A stretch of DNA of 64,000 nucleotides, from assembly GCF_002855575.1 (NCBI RefSeq), contig NZ_PKRQ01000009.1, forward strand, positions 16,988-80,987, in the 5' to 3' direction. The stretch is from Tabrizicola sp. TH137. Its GTDB lineage: Bacteria; Pseudomonadota; Alphaproteobacteria; Rhodobacterales; Rhodobacteraceae. Shown here in pieces: positions 25,905 to 34,583 of the stretch; position 1 is the first letter of the stretch, and every line of letters starts with the position of its first letter. The notes under the pieces are model-generated. The model did no database searches, was not told where the DNA came from, and worked only from the letters and a program-made list of their open reading frames with translations. The position numbers and the translations under genes are program-made.

Positions 25905-27917
25905 ATGAAAGAACCAAACAGACTGGGAGCGGCCGCGCTTGCACTGCTTCTGACTTCAACCGCGCTCGGAGCTCATCCCCTGGATGGGCTGAACGCGGAG
26001 GAGTATCAGGCGATCAACAAGATCCTGCGCGAAACCGGCACTGTCAGCGATGAAACGCTGTATCCGCTGATCGAGCTTCACGAACCTCCGAAAGCTGAAG
26101 TTCTGGCAGCCGAGAGTGGCGGCGCAACTCCTGACCGAAAGGCCATGGTCCAGTACACTTCTGCCGAAGGGTTCCGCGAAGCTATCGTGAACATCACAAA
26201 GGGCACGGTGGAAAGCGATGTGGACATTCCCGGCGACACCGGGCAGCCGATGATCCTTTTCACCGAATTCATCGGTGCGCTGGAAGGTGCGCTTGCACAT
26301 CCGGATATGATCGCGGCCCTCGGTAAGCGCGGCCTTACGCCCGAGCAGGCTTTCTGCCTTCCATTGACGGCCGGCAACTTCTTTACCGAGGACTACGGTG
26401 ACGGGGCACGCCTTATGAAGGTGCCCTGCTATCAGGTGCCCGAGGGGTCGAACTTCTACGCCAAGCCGATCGAAGGCCTTTTCGCCCTTTATGACGTCGC
26501 AAAGAAGGAAGTGCTTGGCGTCACCGATAGTGGTGTCGTTCCTATTCCGACTGACCCATGGGGCTATACCCAGGACGAGGTCGCAGCGAGATTGCCGCTG
26601 CGCCCTGAAAGCAATCCGGCAACGCTCAGTCAGCCCGGCGGTCCGAACTTCACCATGAACGGCAGCGAAGTGGTTTGGGATATATGGCGTTTCAACCTTC
26701 GGGTCGACAAGCGTCCGGGTCTGGTCATCTCGAACATCGACGTGAAGGATGGCGACGCCTGGCGGTCGGTCATCTATCAGACCCATCTGTCCGAAGTGTT
26801 CGTGCCCTACATGGACCCGTCAGAGGCCTGGTACTGGCGAACCTACATGGATTCCGGCGAATATGGCTTCGGGCTCTTCCTTAGCCCGCTGCGTGCCGGC
26901 GTGGATTGTCCGGAGTACGCCACCTTCCTTCCGGCCACGATTGCCGACGATCAGGGCAATCCGCTCACGATCCCGGATGCTATCTGCATTTTCGAACGAT
27001 CGATCGGCGACCCGGCATGGCGGCATTTCGAGATCTTTGCGCAGACGCCTGATGCTCCGGTTCCTGCCGAAGGGCGGCCTGAAACCGAACTGGTCGTTCG
27101 TACCGCATCGGAAGTGGGGAACTATGACTATCTGATTGACTACCGGTTCCATCAGCATGGCGAAATGCATCTGATGATCGGTGCGACTGGCCTTGATGCC
27201 GTCAAGGGTGCGGCTTCTACCTCGATGGACGACCCGACGGCCGCCGCAGAGACTGAGTTCGGCACCCTGATCCAGCCGAATCTGGTTGCTGCCAACCACG
27301 ACCACTACTTCAACTTCAAGGTGGACTTTGACATCGATCAGCCGGTGAACGCCGCCTCCACAATCGACATCGTGCCGGCAACGGTCCCACAGGGTTTGCC
27401 GCGCCGCTCGATGTGGAAGGCTGAGAATCGCCCGATCGACTCCGAACTCGATGGACGATTCAAATTGGACCCTTACCAGCCGCGCTATTCGCTGGTCACC
27501 AACGCGTCCGAGAAGGGGCCACTGGGCCATGCGCCCGGCTGGATGATCGACGACGCGGACGTCGTCTACTTTCCGTTCGACTTCGAGAATGACCCACCCT
27601 TCGTGCGCAATGGCTGGATTCAGTTCTCCAATTGGACGACGGTATACGATCCCGATCAGCGCTATGCCGGCGGCAAGTATGCGATGCAAAGCGATGGGTC
27701 TGACACCCTTGCAAAGTGGGTAGAGAAGGACCGCTCGCTTATCGACACCGACGTGGTCACCTGGGTGACGGCCGGGTTCCACCATGTTCCCCGCATGGAA
27801 GACTGGCCGGTCATGTCCACGGAATGGAAGTCGATTCATATCCAGCCTTTCAACTTCTTCGCGCACAATCCCGCCCTGACCATTCGTGATCCGCACCACG
27901 GGGATCACGAACCCTGA
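25905..27917 (+). CDS. tynA: Copper amine oxidase (tyramine/phenylethylamine oxidase)
   Basis: 670 residues. Residues 1-23 form a signal peptide (LGAAALALLLTSTALGA), so it is periplasmic. The catalytic base Asp316 lies in YMDSGEYGFG. The topaquinone precursor Tyr407 is in SEVGNYDYLIDY (consensus N-Y-D/E). Copper ligands are His465 and His467 in NHDHYFNF and a third His at 626 or 627 in GFHHVPRMEDWPVM. It oxidises primary amines to aldehyde, ammonia and peroxide. Length fits bacterial enzymes without the extra N-terminal domain of E. coli TynA. Preceded by its aldehyde dehydrogenase 42 bases upstream and ended by a strong hairpin. Confidence 0.95.
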   Translation: MKEPNRLGAAALALLLTSTALGAHPLDGLNAEEYQAINKILRETGTVSDETLYPLIELHEPPKAEVLAAESGGATPDRKAMVQYTSAEGFREAIVNITKGTVESDVDIPGDTGQPMILFTEFIGALEGALAHPDMIAALGKRGLTPEQAFCLPLTAGNFFTEDYGDGARLMKVPCYQVPEGSNFYAKPIEGLFALYDVAKKEVLGVTDSGVVPIPTDPWGYTQDEVAARLPLRPESNPATLSQPGGPNFTMNGSEVVWDIWRFNLRVDKRPGLVISNIDVKDGDAWRSVIYQTHLSEVFVPYMDPSEAWYWRTYMDSGEYGFGLFLSPLRAGVDCPEYATFLPATIADDQGNPLTIPDAICIFERSIGDPAWRHFEIFAQTPDAPVPAEGRPETELVVRTASEVGNYDYLIDYRFHQHGEMHLMIGATGLDAVKGAASTSMDDPTAAAETEFGTLIQPNLVAANHDHYFNFKVDFDIDQPVNAASTIDIVPATVPQGLPRRSMWKAENRPIDSELDGRFKLDPYQPRYSLVTNASEKGPLGHAPGWMIDDADVVYFPFDFENDPPFVRNGWIQFSNWTTVYDPDQRYAGGKYAMQSDGSDTLAKWVEKDRSLIDTDVVTWVTAGFHHVPRMEDWPVMSTEWKSIHIQPFNFFAHNPALTIRDPHHGDHEP

Positions 27918-27923
27918 AGCAAT

Positions 27924-27949
27924 TGCGGCGCGGGCCCGCCCGCGCCGCA
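27924..27949 (+). terminator. GC-rich hairpin after tynA
   Basis: TGCGGCGCGGGC at 27924-27935 pairs with GCCCGCGCCGCA at 27938-27949, seven bases after the tynA stop. It is followed by cttccgg rather than a long T run, so it is a strong but imperfect intrinsic terminator. Confidence 0.75.
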
Positions 27950-27982
27950 GTTCCGGTTTCTGGGATAGACTTGCGGGTTGCG

Positions 27983-28171
27983 TCAGAGATGCCAGCCTGA
28001 GTTGGCGAGGCCGACGATCAGATCCCCGGGCCGTCTTGACACGGTGAAGCCATTATACAGAGACGCTTCCTTCAATCCGGGGAAGAGGACTGAAAGCATG
28101 AGGTCATCTTCGGTGGCAGATGCAACCGGGCGCGGCTTCAGCCTGCGGCGAACATCGGTCCCCCGCGCCAT
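27983..28171 (-). pseudogene. Orphan C-terminal coding remnant behind the FadJ-like gene
   Basis: A minus-strand frame ending in ASLYNGFTVSRRPGDLIVGL and then ANSGWHL reads like a protein C-terminus, but its upstream part runs into the 3' end of the FadJ-like gene in another frame and has no promoter or ribosome site. I do not recognise the family. It may be what is left of a gene fused to the FadJ-like end by a deletion, which would also explain why that protein lacks its normal C-terminus. It could instead be chance coding-like sequence. Confidence 0.3.
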
Positions 28172-30069
28172 CGCGGATAGCCGTAGCCGTGTACTTCCAC
28201 CAAATCGATGTCCGAGGGCTTCAGTGCGATGCCCTCTGCCAGAATCGTCCGGCCCTCTTCTGCCATGGCAGCGGTCAAGCGGGCGGCGATCTCTTCAAAC
28301 CCAAGGACAGGGCCCGAACCAATATTCTCCGCCAGCAGGCGAGCGGTGGTTTCCGAGGGTTTCGGGGCCCGCTCGCCCGGCATGTAATCATACCAGCCGC
28401 CGCCGGTTTTCTGACCCTTGCGACCGGCACGGACGAGGATGTCTCCCAGGGTTTCCGGCACATCCTGCCCCGCCGCCCGCGCGCCTTCGCGTTGCAGGAA
28501 GGCGATATCAAGACCGCCCAGATCCTGCGCCTCGAACGGACCCATGGCAAAGCCATAGGCGCGCATGGCGGCGTCGATGGCGGCGATCGGGGTGCCCTGA
28601 CGGACCAGCGTTTCCGCCTCGGCCCGGTAGCGCTTCAGGATGCGGTTGCCGATGAAACCGTCGCAGATCCCGGCCTGGACGGGGATCTTGTTCAGGGTCC
28701 GGGCAAGCGCGAAGCCGGTCGCCAGCGTCTCGGGCGAGGTCGTGGGGGTCGGCACGATTTCCAGGAGTTTCATCACGTTGGCCGGGCTGAAGAAGTGCAG
28801 GCCGAGGAAACGGTCGGGGTGAGGCAGGCCCTCGGCGATCAGGCGCGGGTCGAGGTATGAGGTGTTGGTGGCAAGGATCGCGCCCACGCGGCAGGTCTGG
28901 CCAAGCTGGGCAAAGACGGCGCGCTTGACGGCGAGGTCCTCGAACACGGCTTCGATCACCAGGTCGGTGCCGGCCAGAAGGCTGTAGTCGCTGCCGGCCG
29001 TGACTCCGTCCATGCGGGCTTCAGCCTGCGCCTCGGTCAGCTTGCCGCGTTTCACCGCGCCGTCGAAGATAGAGCGGAGGTTCTGCAGGCCGCGCTGGAC
29101 GGCCTCGGCGTCGCGTTCGATCAGGGTGACGGGCAGGCCCGCGTCACGCAGGGCGGCGGCGATGCCGGCGCCCATCGTGCCGCCGCCGATGACTGCGGCA
29201 GAGCGGATGTCCTTCGGTTTCGCATCGTCCAAGTGTGCGGGCTTCGGTGCGCCGCGTTCGGCAAAGAAGATGTGGCGCAGCGCGGCGGCCTGATCCGAGG
29301 CGCGCAGTTCCAGGAAGGTCGCGCGTTCATGCGCCATCGCTTCGGCGAAGGGCTTCTCGGCGGCCATGCGAAGGCAGTCCAGCGCGCGGAGGGGGGCAAC
29401 CTCGCCCTTGGCGCGTTTGGCAATGGCTTTGCGCTGCTCCTCCCACCAGGCCGCGTCGGGCGAGGTGACGGGGCGGGCCGAGATGGGCTGCGGCAGGGGT
29501 TGGGTCAGGGCATTGCGGGCGAAGGCCACGGCCTCGGCCCGCAGGTCGCCGGTGACGACGGCATCCACCAGGCCCAGCGACAGGGCCTTCGCGGCCTTGA
29601 CCGGGCGGCCGGTGGTGACAAGCTCGACCGCCGCTTCCACCCCGGCAAGGCGCGGGGTGCGGACGGTGCCAGAGGCTCCGGGCACGATGCCAAGGGTGAC
29701 TTCCGGCAGGCCGACCGTGGCGCTGTCCAGGGCCACGCGGAAACGGCAGCCCATCGCGACCTCGAACCCCCCGCCCAGGGCCGAGCCGTGGATCGCGGCG
29801 ATCCAGGGTTTTGTCGCCTGTTCCAGCCGGTCCACAAGGTCGGGCAGATGCGGCGGGACCGGGGGCTTGCCGAATTCGGTCACGTCGGCCCCCGCGATGA
29901 AGGTGCGGCCGGCACAGATCAGGACCACCGCGCGGACGGACGGATCGGCGTCCAGCGTGCCGACGGCGTCCCAGAGGCCCTGGCGCAGGGCCTGGCCAAG
30001 GGCGTTCACCGGCGGGTTGTCGACGGTGACGACGGCGATCTCGCCCTCGTGCTGGATGCTGACGGTCAT
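28138..30069 (-). CDS. FadJ/FadB-like enoyl-CoA hydratase/3-hydroxyacyl-CoA dehydrogenase, short C-terminus
   Basis: 643 residues. The N-terminal crotonase domain (1-190) has VCAGRTFIAGADVTEF-type sequence and ALGGGFEVAMGCRFR. The dehydrogenase domain starts near 287 with AAVIGGGTMGAGIAAALRDA, then GLHFFSPANVMKLLEIVPTP and DGFIGNRILKRYRAEA. Fused proteins of this family are usually about 700 residues; this one ends at PRWRGGPMFAAG, just after the conserved PRWRGGP, losing some 50 residues. In phenylacetate breakdown the two activities equal PaaF and PaaH, for which no separate genes are seen here. Last gene of the paaN-liv operon. Confidence 0.9.
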   Translation of the reverse strand: MTVSIQHEGEIAVVTVDNPPVNALGQALRQGLWDAVGTLDADPSVRAVVLICAGRTFIAGADVTEFGKPPVPPHLPDLVDRLEQATKPWIAAIHGSALGGGFEVAMGCRFRVALDSATVGLPEVTLGIVPGASGTVRTPRLAGVEAAVELVTTGRPVKAAKALSLGLVDAVVTGDLRAEAVAFARNALTQPLPQPISARPVTSPDAAWWEEQRKAIAKRAKGEVAPLRALDCLRMAAEKPFAEAMAHERATFLELRASDQAAALRHIFFAERGAPKPAHLDDAKPKDIRSAAVIGGGTMGAGIAAALRDAGLPVTLIERDAEAVQRGLQNLRSIFDGAVKRGKLTEAQAEARMDGVTAGSDYSLLAGTDLVIEAVFEDLAVKRAVFAQLGQTCRVGAILATNTSYLDPRLIAEGLPHPDRFLGLHFFSPANVMKLLEIVPTPTTSPETLATGFALARTLNKIPVQAGICDGFIGNRILKRYRAEAETLVRQGTPIAAIDAAMRAYGFAMGPFEAQDLGGLDIAFLQREGARAAGQDVPETLGDILVRAGRKGQKTGGGWYDYMPGERAPKPSETTARLLAENIGSGPVLGFEEIAARLTAAMAEEGRTILAEGIALKPSDIDLVEVHGYGYPRWRGGPMFAAG

Positions 30070-30070
30070 C

Positions 30071-30772
30071 TCAAATCCCCAGGTAGGCTTCTCGGATGCG
30101 CGGGTCGGCGATCAGGTCGGCGGCGGGGCCGTCCATGGTGATGCGCCCGGTTTCCATGACATAGCCCCGATCGGCGATCCTAAGCGCCCCGAAGGCGTTC
30201 TGTTCCACCAGAAGAACGGTCACGTCCAGTGCCTTCAGCCCCTTCACCACATCGAAGATCTGGGCAACGATGATTGGTGCGAGGCCCATCGATGGCTCGT
30301 CCAAGAGCAGGCAGGACGGCCGCCCCATCAGGGCACGCGCCATCGCCAGCATCTGCTGCTGGCCCCCCGAAAGGCCCCCGGCGGCAAGGTTGCGCTTCTC
30401 CTTAAGGATCGGGAACATCTGGAAGGCGTCGGCCATGTCCTTCTCCACCCGGTCGTCGGCGTAGAGATAGGCGCCGAGGCGCAGGTTTTCCTCTACCGTC
30501 AGGCTTGTGAAGATCTGCCGGCCTTCGGGCGACTGCGCGAGGCCCCGCCCGACACGCCGCCAGGCGGGAATGCCGGTCAGTGTCTCGCCCCGGAAGGTGA
30601 TGGTGCCGCCTGATGCCGGATGAACGCCCGAGAGGCAGCGCAGAAGCGTGGTCTTGCCCGCCCCGTTTGCCCCGATCACCGTGACGATCTCGCCCGAGTC
30701 GACATGCAGGTCGAGTCCATGCAGCACCTCGATACGCCCGTAGCGGGCACGCAGACCTTCAACCAGCAGCAT
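30071..30772 (-). CDS. livF: Branched-chain-type ABC transporter ATPase, LivF-like
   Basis: 233 residues, the LivF size. Walker A IGANGAGKTTLLRCL, signature LSGGQQQMLAMARALM, Walker B CLLLDEPSMGLAPII and VEQNAFGALRIAD. Start at ATG 30772, just inside the end of livG (14-base overlap). It forms the ATPase pair with LivG. Within the paa region the importer probably carries phenylacetate or another aromatic acid instead of leucine; that is inferred from position. Confidence 0.93.
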   Translation of the reverse strand: MLLVEGLRARYGRIEVLHGLDLHVDSGEIVTVIGANGAGKTTLLRCLSGVHPASGGTITFRGETLTGIPAWRRVGRGLAQSPEGRQIFTSLTVEENLRLGAYLYADDRVEKDMADAFQMFPILKEKRNLAAGGLSGGQQQMLAMARALMGRPSCLLLDEPSMGLAPIIVAQIFDVVKGLKALDVTVLLVEQNAFGALRIADRGYVMETGRITMDGPAADLIADPRIREAYLGI

Positions 30773-31529
30773 TTTCGGTCCCCAGATAAGCGGCGATGAC
30801 GTCCGGGTTCCGGCTGACCGTGGTCGGGTCGCCCTCGGCGATCTTCTCGCCATGATCCAGAACGACGATGTGGTTCGAAATCCGCATCACCATCTTCATG
30901 TCATGCTCGATCAGGAGGATCGCCACGCCCGAGGCGGCGATCTCGGCGATCAGGTGGTCGATCTCTTCGGTTTCCACCGCGTTGCAGCCTGCTGCGGGCT
31001 CGTCGAGAAGCAGGACCCTGGGTTGCAGCGCCAGGGCGCGGGCGATCTCCAGCCGCTTGAGCGAGCCGTAGGAGAGGCTGCCCGCTTCACGTTCGGCCGC
31101 ACGTTCAAGGCCCACACGCTTGAGAAGTGTGCGCGCGCCTGCCTCTGCCGTCTTCGCCCGCCGCCGCGAGGCGGGCAGGTTCAGGATATCGGCCAGAACC
31201 GAGCCGCCTTCCTGCAGGTGATAGCCGGCGATGGTGTTCTCCAGCACGGTCATCGACTGGAACACCTGAAGGTTCTGGAAGGTCCGGCACATGCCACGCC
31301 GGGCCAGGAGGTGCGGGGACATCGCCGTCACATCCTCGCCGTTCAGGATGACCTTTCCCGACCCCGGCTGGTAGACGCCCGAGATCATGTTGAAGAGCGT
31401 GGTCTTCCCCGCTCCGTTCGGTCCGATGACCGAGACGATCTCGCCGGGCTTGACCCCGAAGGAGACATTGTTGACGGCCTTGAGACCGCCGAAGCTGATG
31501 CCCAGCCCTTCGATCGACAGCAGAGTCAT
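30759..31529 (-). CDS. livG: Branched-chain-type ABC transporter ATPase, LivG-like
   Basis: 256 residues. Walker A GPNGAGKTTLFNMISG, CRTFQNLQVFQSMTVLEN (Q-loop), signature LSYGSLKRLEIARALA (the LivG variant with S-Y-G), Walker B VLLLDEPAAGCN and LIEHDMKMVMRISNHIVVLD. Overlaps livM by four bases (ATGA) and livF by 14, so one translational unit. Confidence 0.93.
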   Translation of the reverse strand: MTLLSIEGLGISFGGLKAVNNVSFGVKPGEIVSVIGPNGAGKTTLFNMISGVYQPGSGKVILNGEDVTAMSPHLLARRGMCRTFQNLQVFQSMTVLENTIAGYHLQEGGSVLADILNLPASRRRAKTAEAGARTLLKRVGLERAAEREAGSLSYGSLKRLEIARALALQPRVLLLDEPAAGCNAVETEEIDHLIAEIAASGVAILLIEHDMKMVMRISNHIVVLDHGEKIAEGDPTTVSRNPDVIAAYLGTENAAG

Positions 31530-32488
31530 TCGCCCCTCCCCCGGATCTTGCGCAGGATCGACGGCACGACCCCTTCGCGCAGGAAGATCATCACCAGCAC
31601 CATCACGAGGCCGAGCACGAGTTGTTCGTATTCGGCGAAGACCGTCAGCACCTGGGGCAGAAGCGTCAGCACGGCCGCGCCGAAGATCGCCCCGGCGACC
31701 GAGCCCACGCCGCCCAGGACAGCCATGGTCACCATCTCGACCGAGTGCATGAAGCCCGCGACGTCCGGCGTTATGAACTTGTTCTGAAGCGCAAGCAGCG
31801 AGCCCGAGACCGAGGCATAGATCGCCGAGATCACGAATGCCTGAAGCTTCAGCTTCGCGACATCGATGCCGACTGTGCGGGCGGCGATCTCGGAACCGTG
31901 GAGCGCGCGCAGCGCCCGGCCGGTGGGGCTGTCGTGCAGGTTCAGCGCAAGCCAGGCGCCGATGACCAGAGCGATGCCACAGAAGAAATACCAGAACTCG
32001 CCGTTCGAGAGGTCCAGCCCCGCAGCCTTCAGAAGAGCGCGCATTCCGAGGTCGGGAACATCGATCCCGTCGGGGCCGCGCGTGAGCTCGCGTTCATTGT
32101 TCAGCACCATCGAGATGAGGATACCCATGCCCAGCGAGGCCACGGCCAGGTAATAGCCCTTGAGCCGCAGGATGGGGCGGCCGACCAGCCAGGCAAGGAT
32201 GGCGGATACCGCTGCACCCAGCAGCACGGCCAGGGCGGGATGGATGCCCCAGTGCACCGGCGCGAGGGCGCAGGCATAGGCGCCGATGCCGGCGAAACCG
32301 GCGTGGCCCAGGCTGATCTGCCCTGCCCAGCCGGTCAGGATCACGATCCCGGTCACGGCCAGCGCGTTGACGAAGATCAGTGCGCCCACGCGATAGTAGA
32401 ATCCCGAGGGGAAGAAGAGCGGCGCCAGCGCGATCAGGACCACAAGGCCCAGAAGAGTGGCGGATTTCGCGGTCAGTCGCATGGTCAC
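31526..32488 (-). CDS. livM: Branched-chain-type ABC transporter permease, LivM-like
   Basis: 320 residues with about eight to nine membrane segments. Family features: GWAGQISLGHAGFAGIGAYA near residue 55, LRGPDGI-type loop as ELTRGPDGIDVPDLGM, GSEIAARTVGIDVAKLKLQA (the cytoplasmic coupling loop) and GGVGSVAGAIFGA. With LivH it makes the membrane channel. Overlaps its neighbours on both sides by four bases. Confidence 0.93.
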   Translation of the reverse strand: MTMRLTAKSATLLGLVVLIALAPLFFPSGFYYRVGALIFVNALAVTGIVILTGWAGQISLGHAGFAGIGAYACALAPVHWGIHPALAVLLGAAVSAILAWLVGRPILRLKGYYLAVASLGMGILISMVLNNERELTRGPDGIDVPDLGMRALLKAAGLDLSNGEFWYFFCGIALVIGAWLALNLHDSPTGRALRALHGSEIAARTVGIDVAKLKLQAFVISAIYASVSGSLLALQNKFITPDVAGFMHSVEMVTMAVLGGVGSVAGAIFGAAVLTLLPQVLTVFAEYEQLVLGLVMVLVMIFLREGVVPSILRKIRGRGE

Positions 32489-33357
32489 ACCCGGTCGGTC
32501 GATTTGCGGCCGAAAAGGCCTTGCGGCAGGAAGAAGAGGACGCCGAGGATGACGATGAAGGCCGCCGCATCCTTGTATTGGGACGAGATGTAGCCGGCCG
32601 TCAGCCCCTCCAGCACTCCCAGAACGAAGCCGCCCACCAGCGCGCCCTTGGGATTGCCCATGCCCCCCAGCATGGCGGCGGCAAAGCCCTTCAGCGCGAA
32701 GGCAAGGCCCACGTCATAGGAGGTCATGGTGATCGGCGTCACCAGCACGCCCGCAAGGGCTCCGATCCCGGCCGACAGGGCGAAGGAGAGCGTCATCACG
32801 AAGGGCGTGTTGATGCCCACCAGCTGCGCGGCCAGGCGGTTGTTCGAGGTGGCCAGAACGGCGCGGCCCAGAAGTGTCCGGGTGAAGAAGAGCCAGAGGC
32901 CGATGAACACCGCGACAGCTCCGCCGATCACCCACAGGCTTTGCGGCAGGATCGTTGCCTCCAGGATGCGGAACGGATCGTCACCCGAAAATGCCGGGAA
33001 GCTGTGGATCTGCTTTCCGAAGATCAGCTGTGCCGCGCCCCGGATGAAGATCGAGGCGCCGATGGTGATGATGACCAGCGACACGACCGGCGCGCCTCGG
33101 GCGGGCTCGATCGCAAGCTTGTTCATCGCCACCCCCAGCGCGGCGGTCACCAGGATCGCGACCAGCGCGGCCAGGGGCAGAGGCGCCCCGGCGGTGTAGG
33201 CCATGACGGTGATCATCCCGCCCAGCATGACGAATTCGCCTTGCGCGAAGTTCACCACGTCCGAGGCGTTGTAGATGATGGTGAAGCCCAGGGCGACCAG
33301 CGCGTAGACCGCGCCGACCGTCACCCCGGACAGAAGGAATTGCAGAAGTTCCGACAT
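32485..33357 (-). CDS. livH: Branched-chain-type ABC transporter permease, LivH-like
   Basis: 290 residues. Shows VGAVYALVALGFTIIYNASD and VNFAQGEFVMLGGM at the N-terminus, the LivH hallmark, RAVLATSNNRLAAQLVGINT as the coupling loop, and FAAAMLGGMGNPKGALVGG. It follows livK after 66 bases that include a strong hairpin, which would set binding-protein levels above those of the membrane parts. Confidence 0.93.
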   Translation of the reverse strand: MSELLQFLLSGVTVGAVYALVALGFTIIYNASDVVNFAQGEFVMLGGMITVMAYTAGAPLPLAALVAILVTAALGVAMNKLAIEPARGAPVVSLVIITIGASIFIRGAAQLIFGKQIHSFPAFSGDDPFRILEATILPQSLWVIGGAVAVFIGLWLFFTRTLLGRAVLATSNNRLAAQLVGINTPFVMTLSFALSAGIGALAGVLVTPITMTSYDVGLAFALKGFAAAMLGGMGNPKGALVGGFVLGVLEGLTAGYISSQYKDAAAFIVILGVLFFLPQGLFGRKSTDRV

Positions 33358-33389
33358 GCGCCCCGCCCCCCCGATGGCCCGAAATGGGT

Positions 33390-33417
33390 CGCCGCGCCCC
33401 CGGTCAGGGGCGCGGCG
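33390..33417 (-). terminator. Intercistronic hairpin between livK and livH
   Basis: An 11-bp stem (CGCCGCGCCCC at 33390-33400 with GGGGCGCGGCG at 33407-33417) and six-base loop, seven bases after the livK stop. No T run, so partial termination or 3'-end protection of the livK message is more likely than full termination. Confidence 0.65.
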
Positions 33418-33423
33418 GGTAGA

Positions 33424-34554
33424 TCACTGGACCAGCGTCCACTTGCCGCCCTTGATTTCCAGCATGCGGAAGGCGGACAGGTCGAGACCCAGGTGATCCT
33501 CGGGCGTGAAGGTGTAGATGCCGGTGGTGCCAGCCAGGCCCGAGGTCGCCTCGATGGCGTCGCGGATTGCGGCAGGCTCGGCGGAACCCGCGCGGGTGAT
33601 GGCGTCGGTCATGATCAGGAAGGCGTCATGGGCATAGCCGCCGAAGGTGCCGACCGGGGTGCCGGTCTTTTCCTCGAACATCGCCTTGTAGGCGTCGACC
33701 ACGGGCTTCTGCGGATCGTCCGCGGCCAGCAGGTCGGCGACCAGCAGAGCGGTGCCCGGAAGGCGCACGCCCTCGGCCGCGTCGGCGCCGGCAAGTTCGA
33801 TGAACCCGTCCGAGGCCACGCCATGCGACTGGTAGAACGGCAGGTCGATGGCAAGCTGCTTGTAGTTGCGGGTCACGATCGACGGTCCCTGGCCGAAGCC
33901 GGGGTTCAGGATCGCCTGTACGCCCTCGGTCCCCTTGATCTTGGTCAGCTGCGCGGTCATGTCCGCGTCCTTGGGATCGTAGGTTTCGTCGGCCAGGATC
34001 TCGATCGCGTAGTCGGGGGCGACTTCCTTGCACTGCGCCTGCATCGAGGCGCCGAAGCCGTCAGTGCCCGAGATCATGCCGATCTTGGTGATGCCTGCTT
34101 TCTGCATGTCCTCGAAGATCTTCTGGCAGGCCATGCGGTCGGTGTGCGGGGTCTTGAAGGTGAAGGGTTTCACCGGCTGGATGATGTCGATGGCGCCGGC
34201 GAGCGAGATGAACGGGATTTCGGCATCTTCGGCCACGGCGAGGATCGACATGGTGGTGCCGGTGGTGGTGCCGCCGATGATGGCGACGACTTCGTCATCC
34301 TCGACCAGGCGGGTTGCGAAGGTGCGGGCCTTGTTCGGGTCGCCGTTGTCGTCATAGGCGACAAGGACGATTTCCTCGCCGTTGATGCCGCCCTTGGCGT
34401 TGAGGTCCTCGACCAGCATTTCCAGGGTCTTGAGCTCCGGGTCGCCAAGGAAGGCGGCGGGGCCGGTCGACGACAGCGAGGCGCCGATCTTGATTTCGGC
34501 CATGGCCGGGAAGGCAAGGGCGACAAGGGCGGTGGTGGTCAGGAACGTTTTCAT
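33424..34554 (-). CDS. livK: Periplasmic substrate-binding protein, LivK-like
   Basis: 376 residues with signal peptide MKTFLTTTALVALAFPAMA and mature start EIKIGASLSSTGPAAFLGDP, typical of the type I periplasmic binding fold of branched-chain transporters. AYDDNGDPNKARTFATRLVE and ISGTDGFGASMQAQCK are family-like. GGAGGAG precedes the ATG. It lies 29 bases after paaN; the ligand is probably an aromatic acid given the surrounding genes. Confidence 0.92.
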   Translation of the reverse strand: MKTFLTTTALVALAFPAMAEIKIGASLSSTGPAAFLGDPELKTLEMLVEDLNAKGGINGEEIVLVAYDDNGDPNKARTFATRLVEDDEVVAIIGGTTTGTTMSILAVAEDAEIPFISLAGAIDIIQPVKPFTFKTPHTDRMACQKIFEDMQKAGITKIGMISGTDGFGASMQAQCKEVAPDYAIEILADETYDPKDADMTAQLTKIKGTEGVQAILNPGFGQGPSIVTRNYKQLAIDLPFYQSHGVASDGFIELAGADAAEGVRLPGTALLVADLLAADDPQKPVVDAYKAMFEEKTGTPVGTFGGYAHDAFLIMTDAITRAGSAEPAAIRDAIEATSGLAGTTGIYTFTPEDHLGLDLSAFRMLEIKGGKWTLVQ

Positions 34555-34583
34555 TGGGTCTCCTCCCAGAGAGTCAGGTTGGT

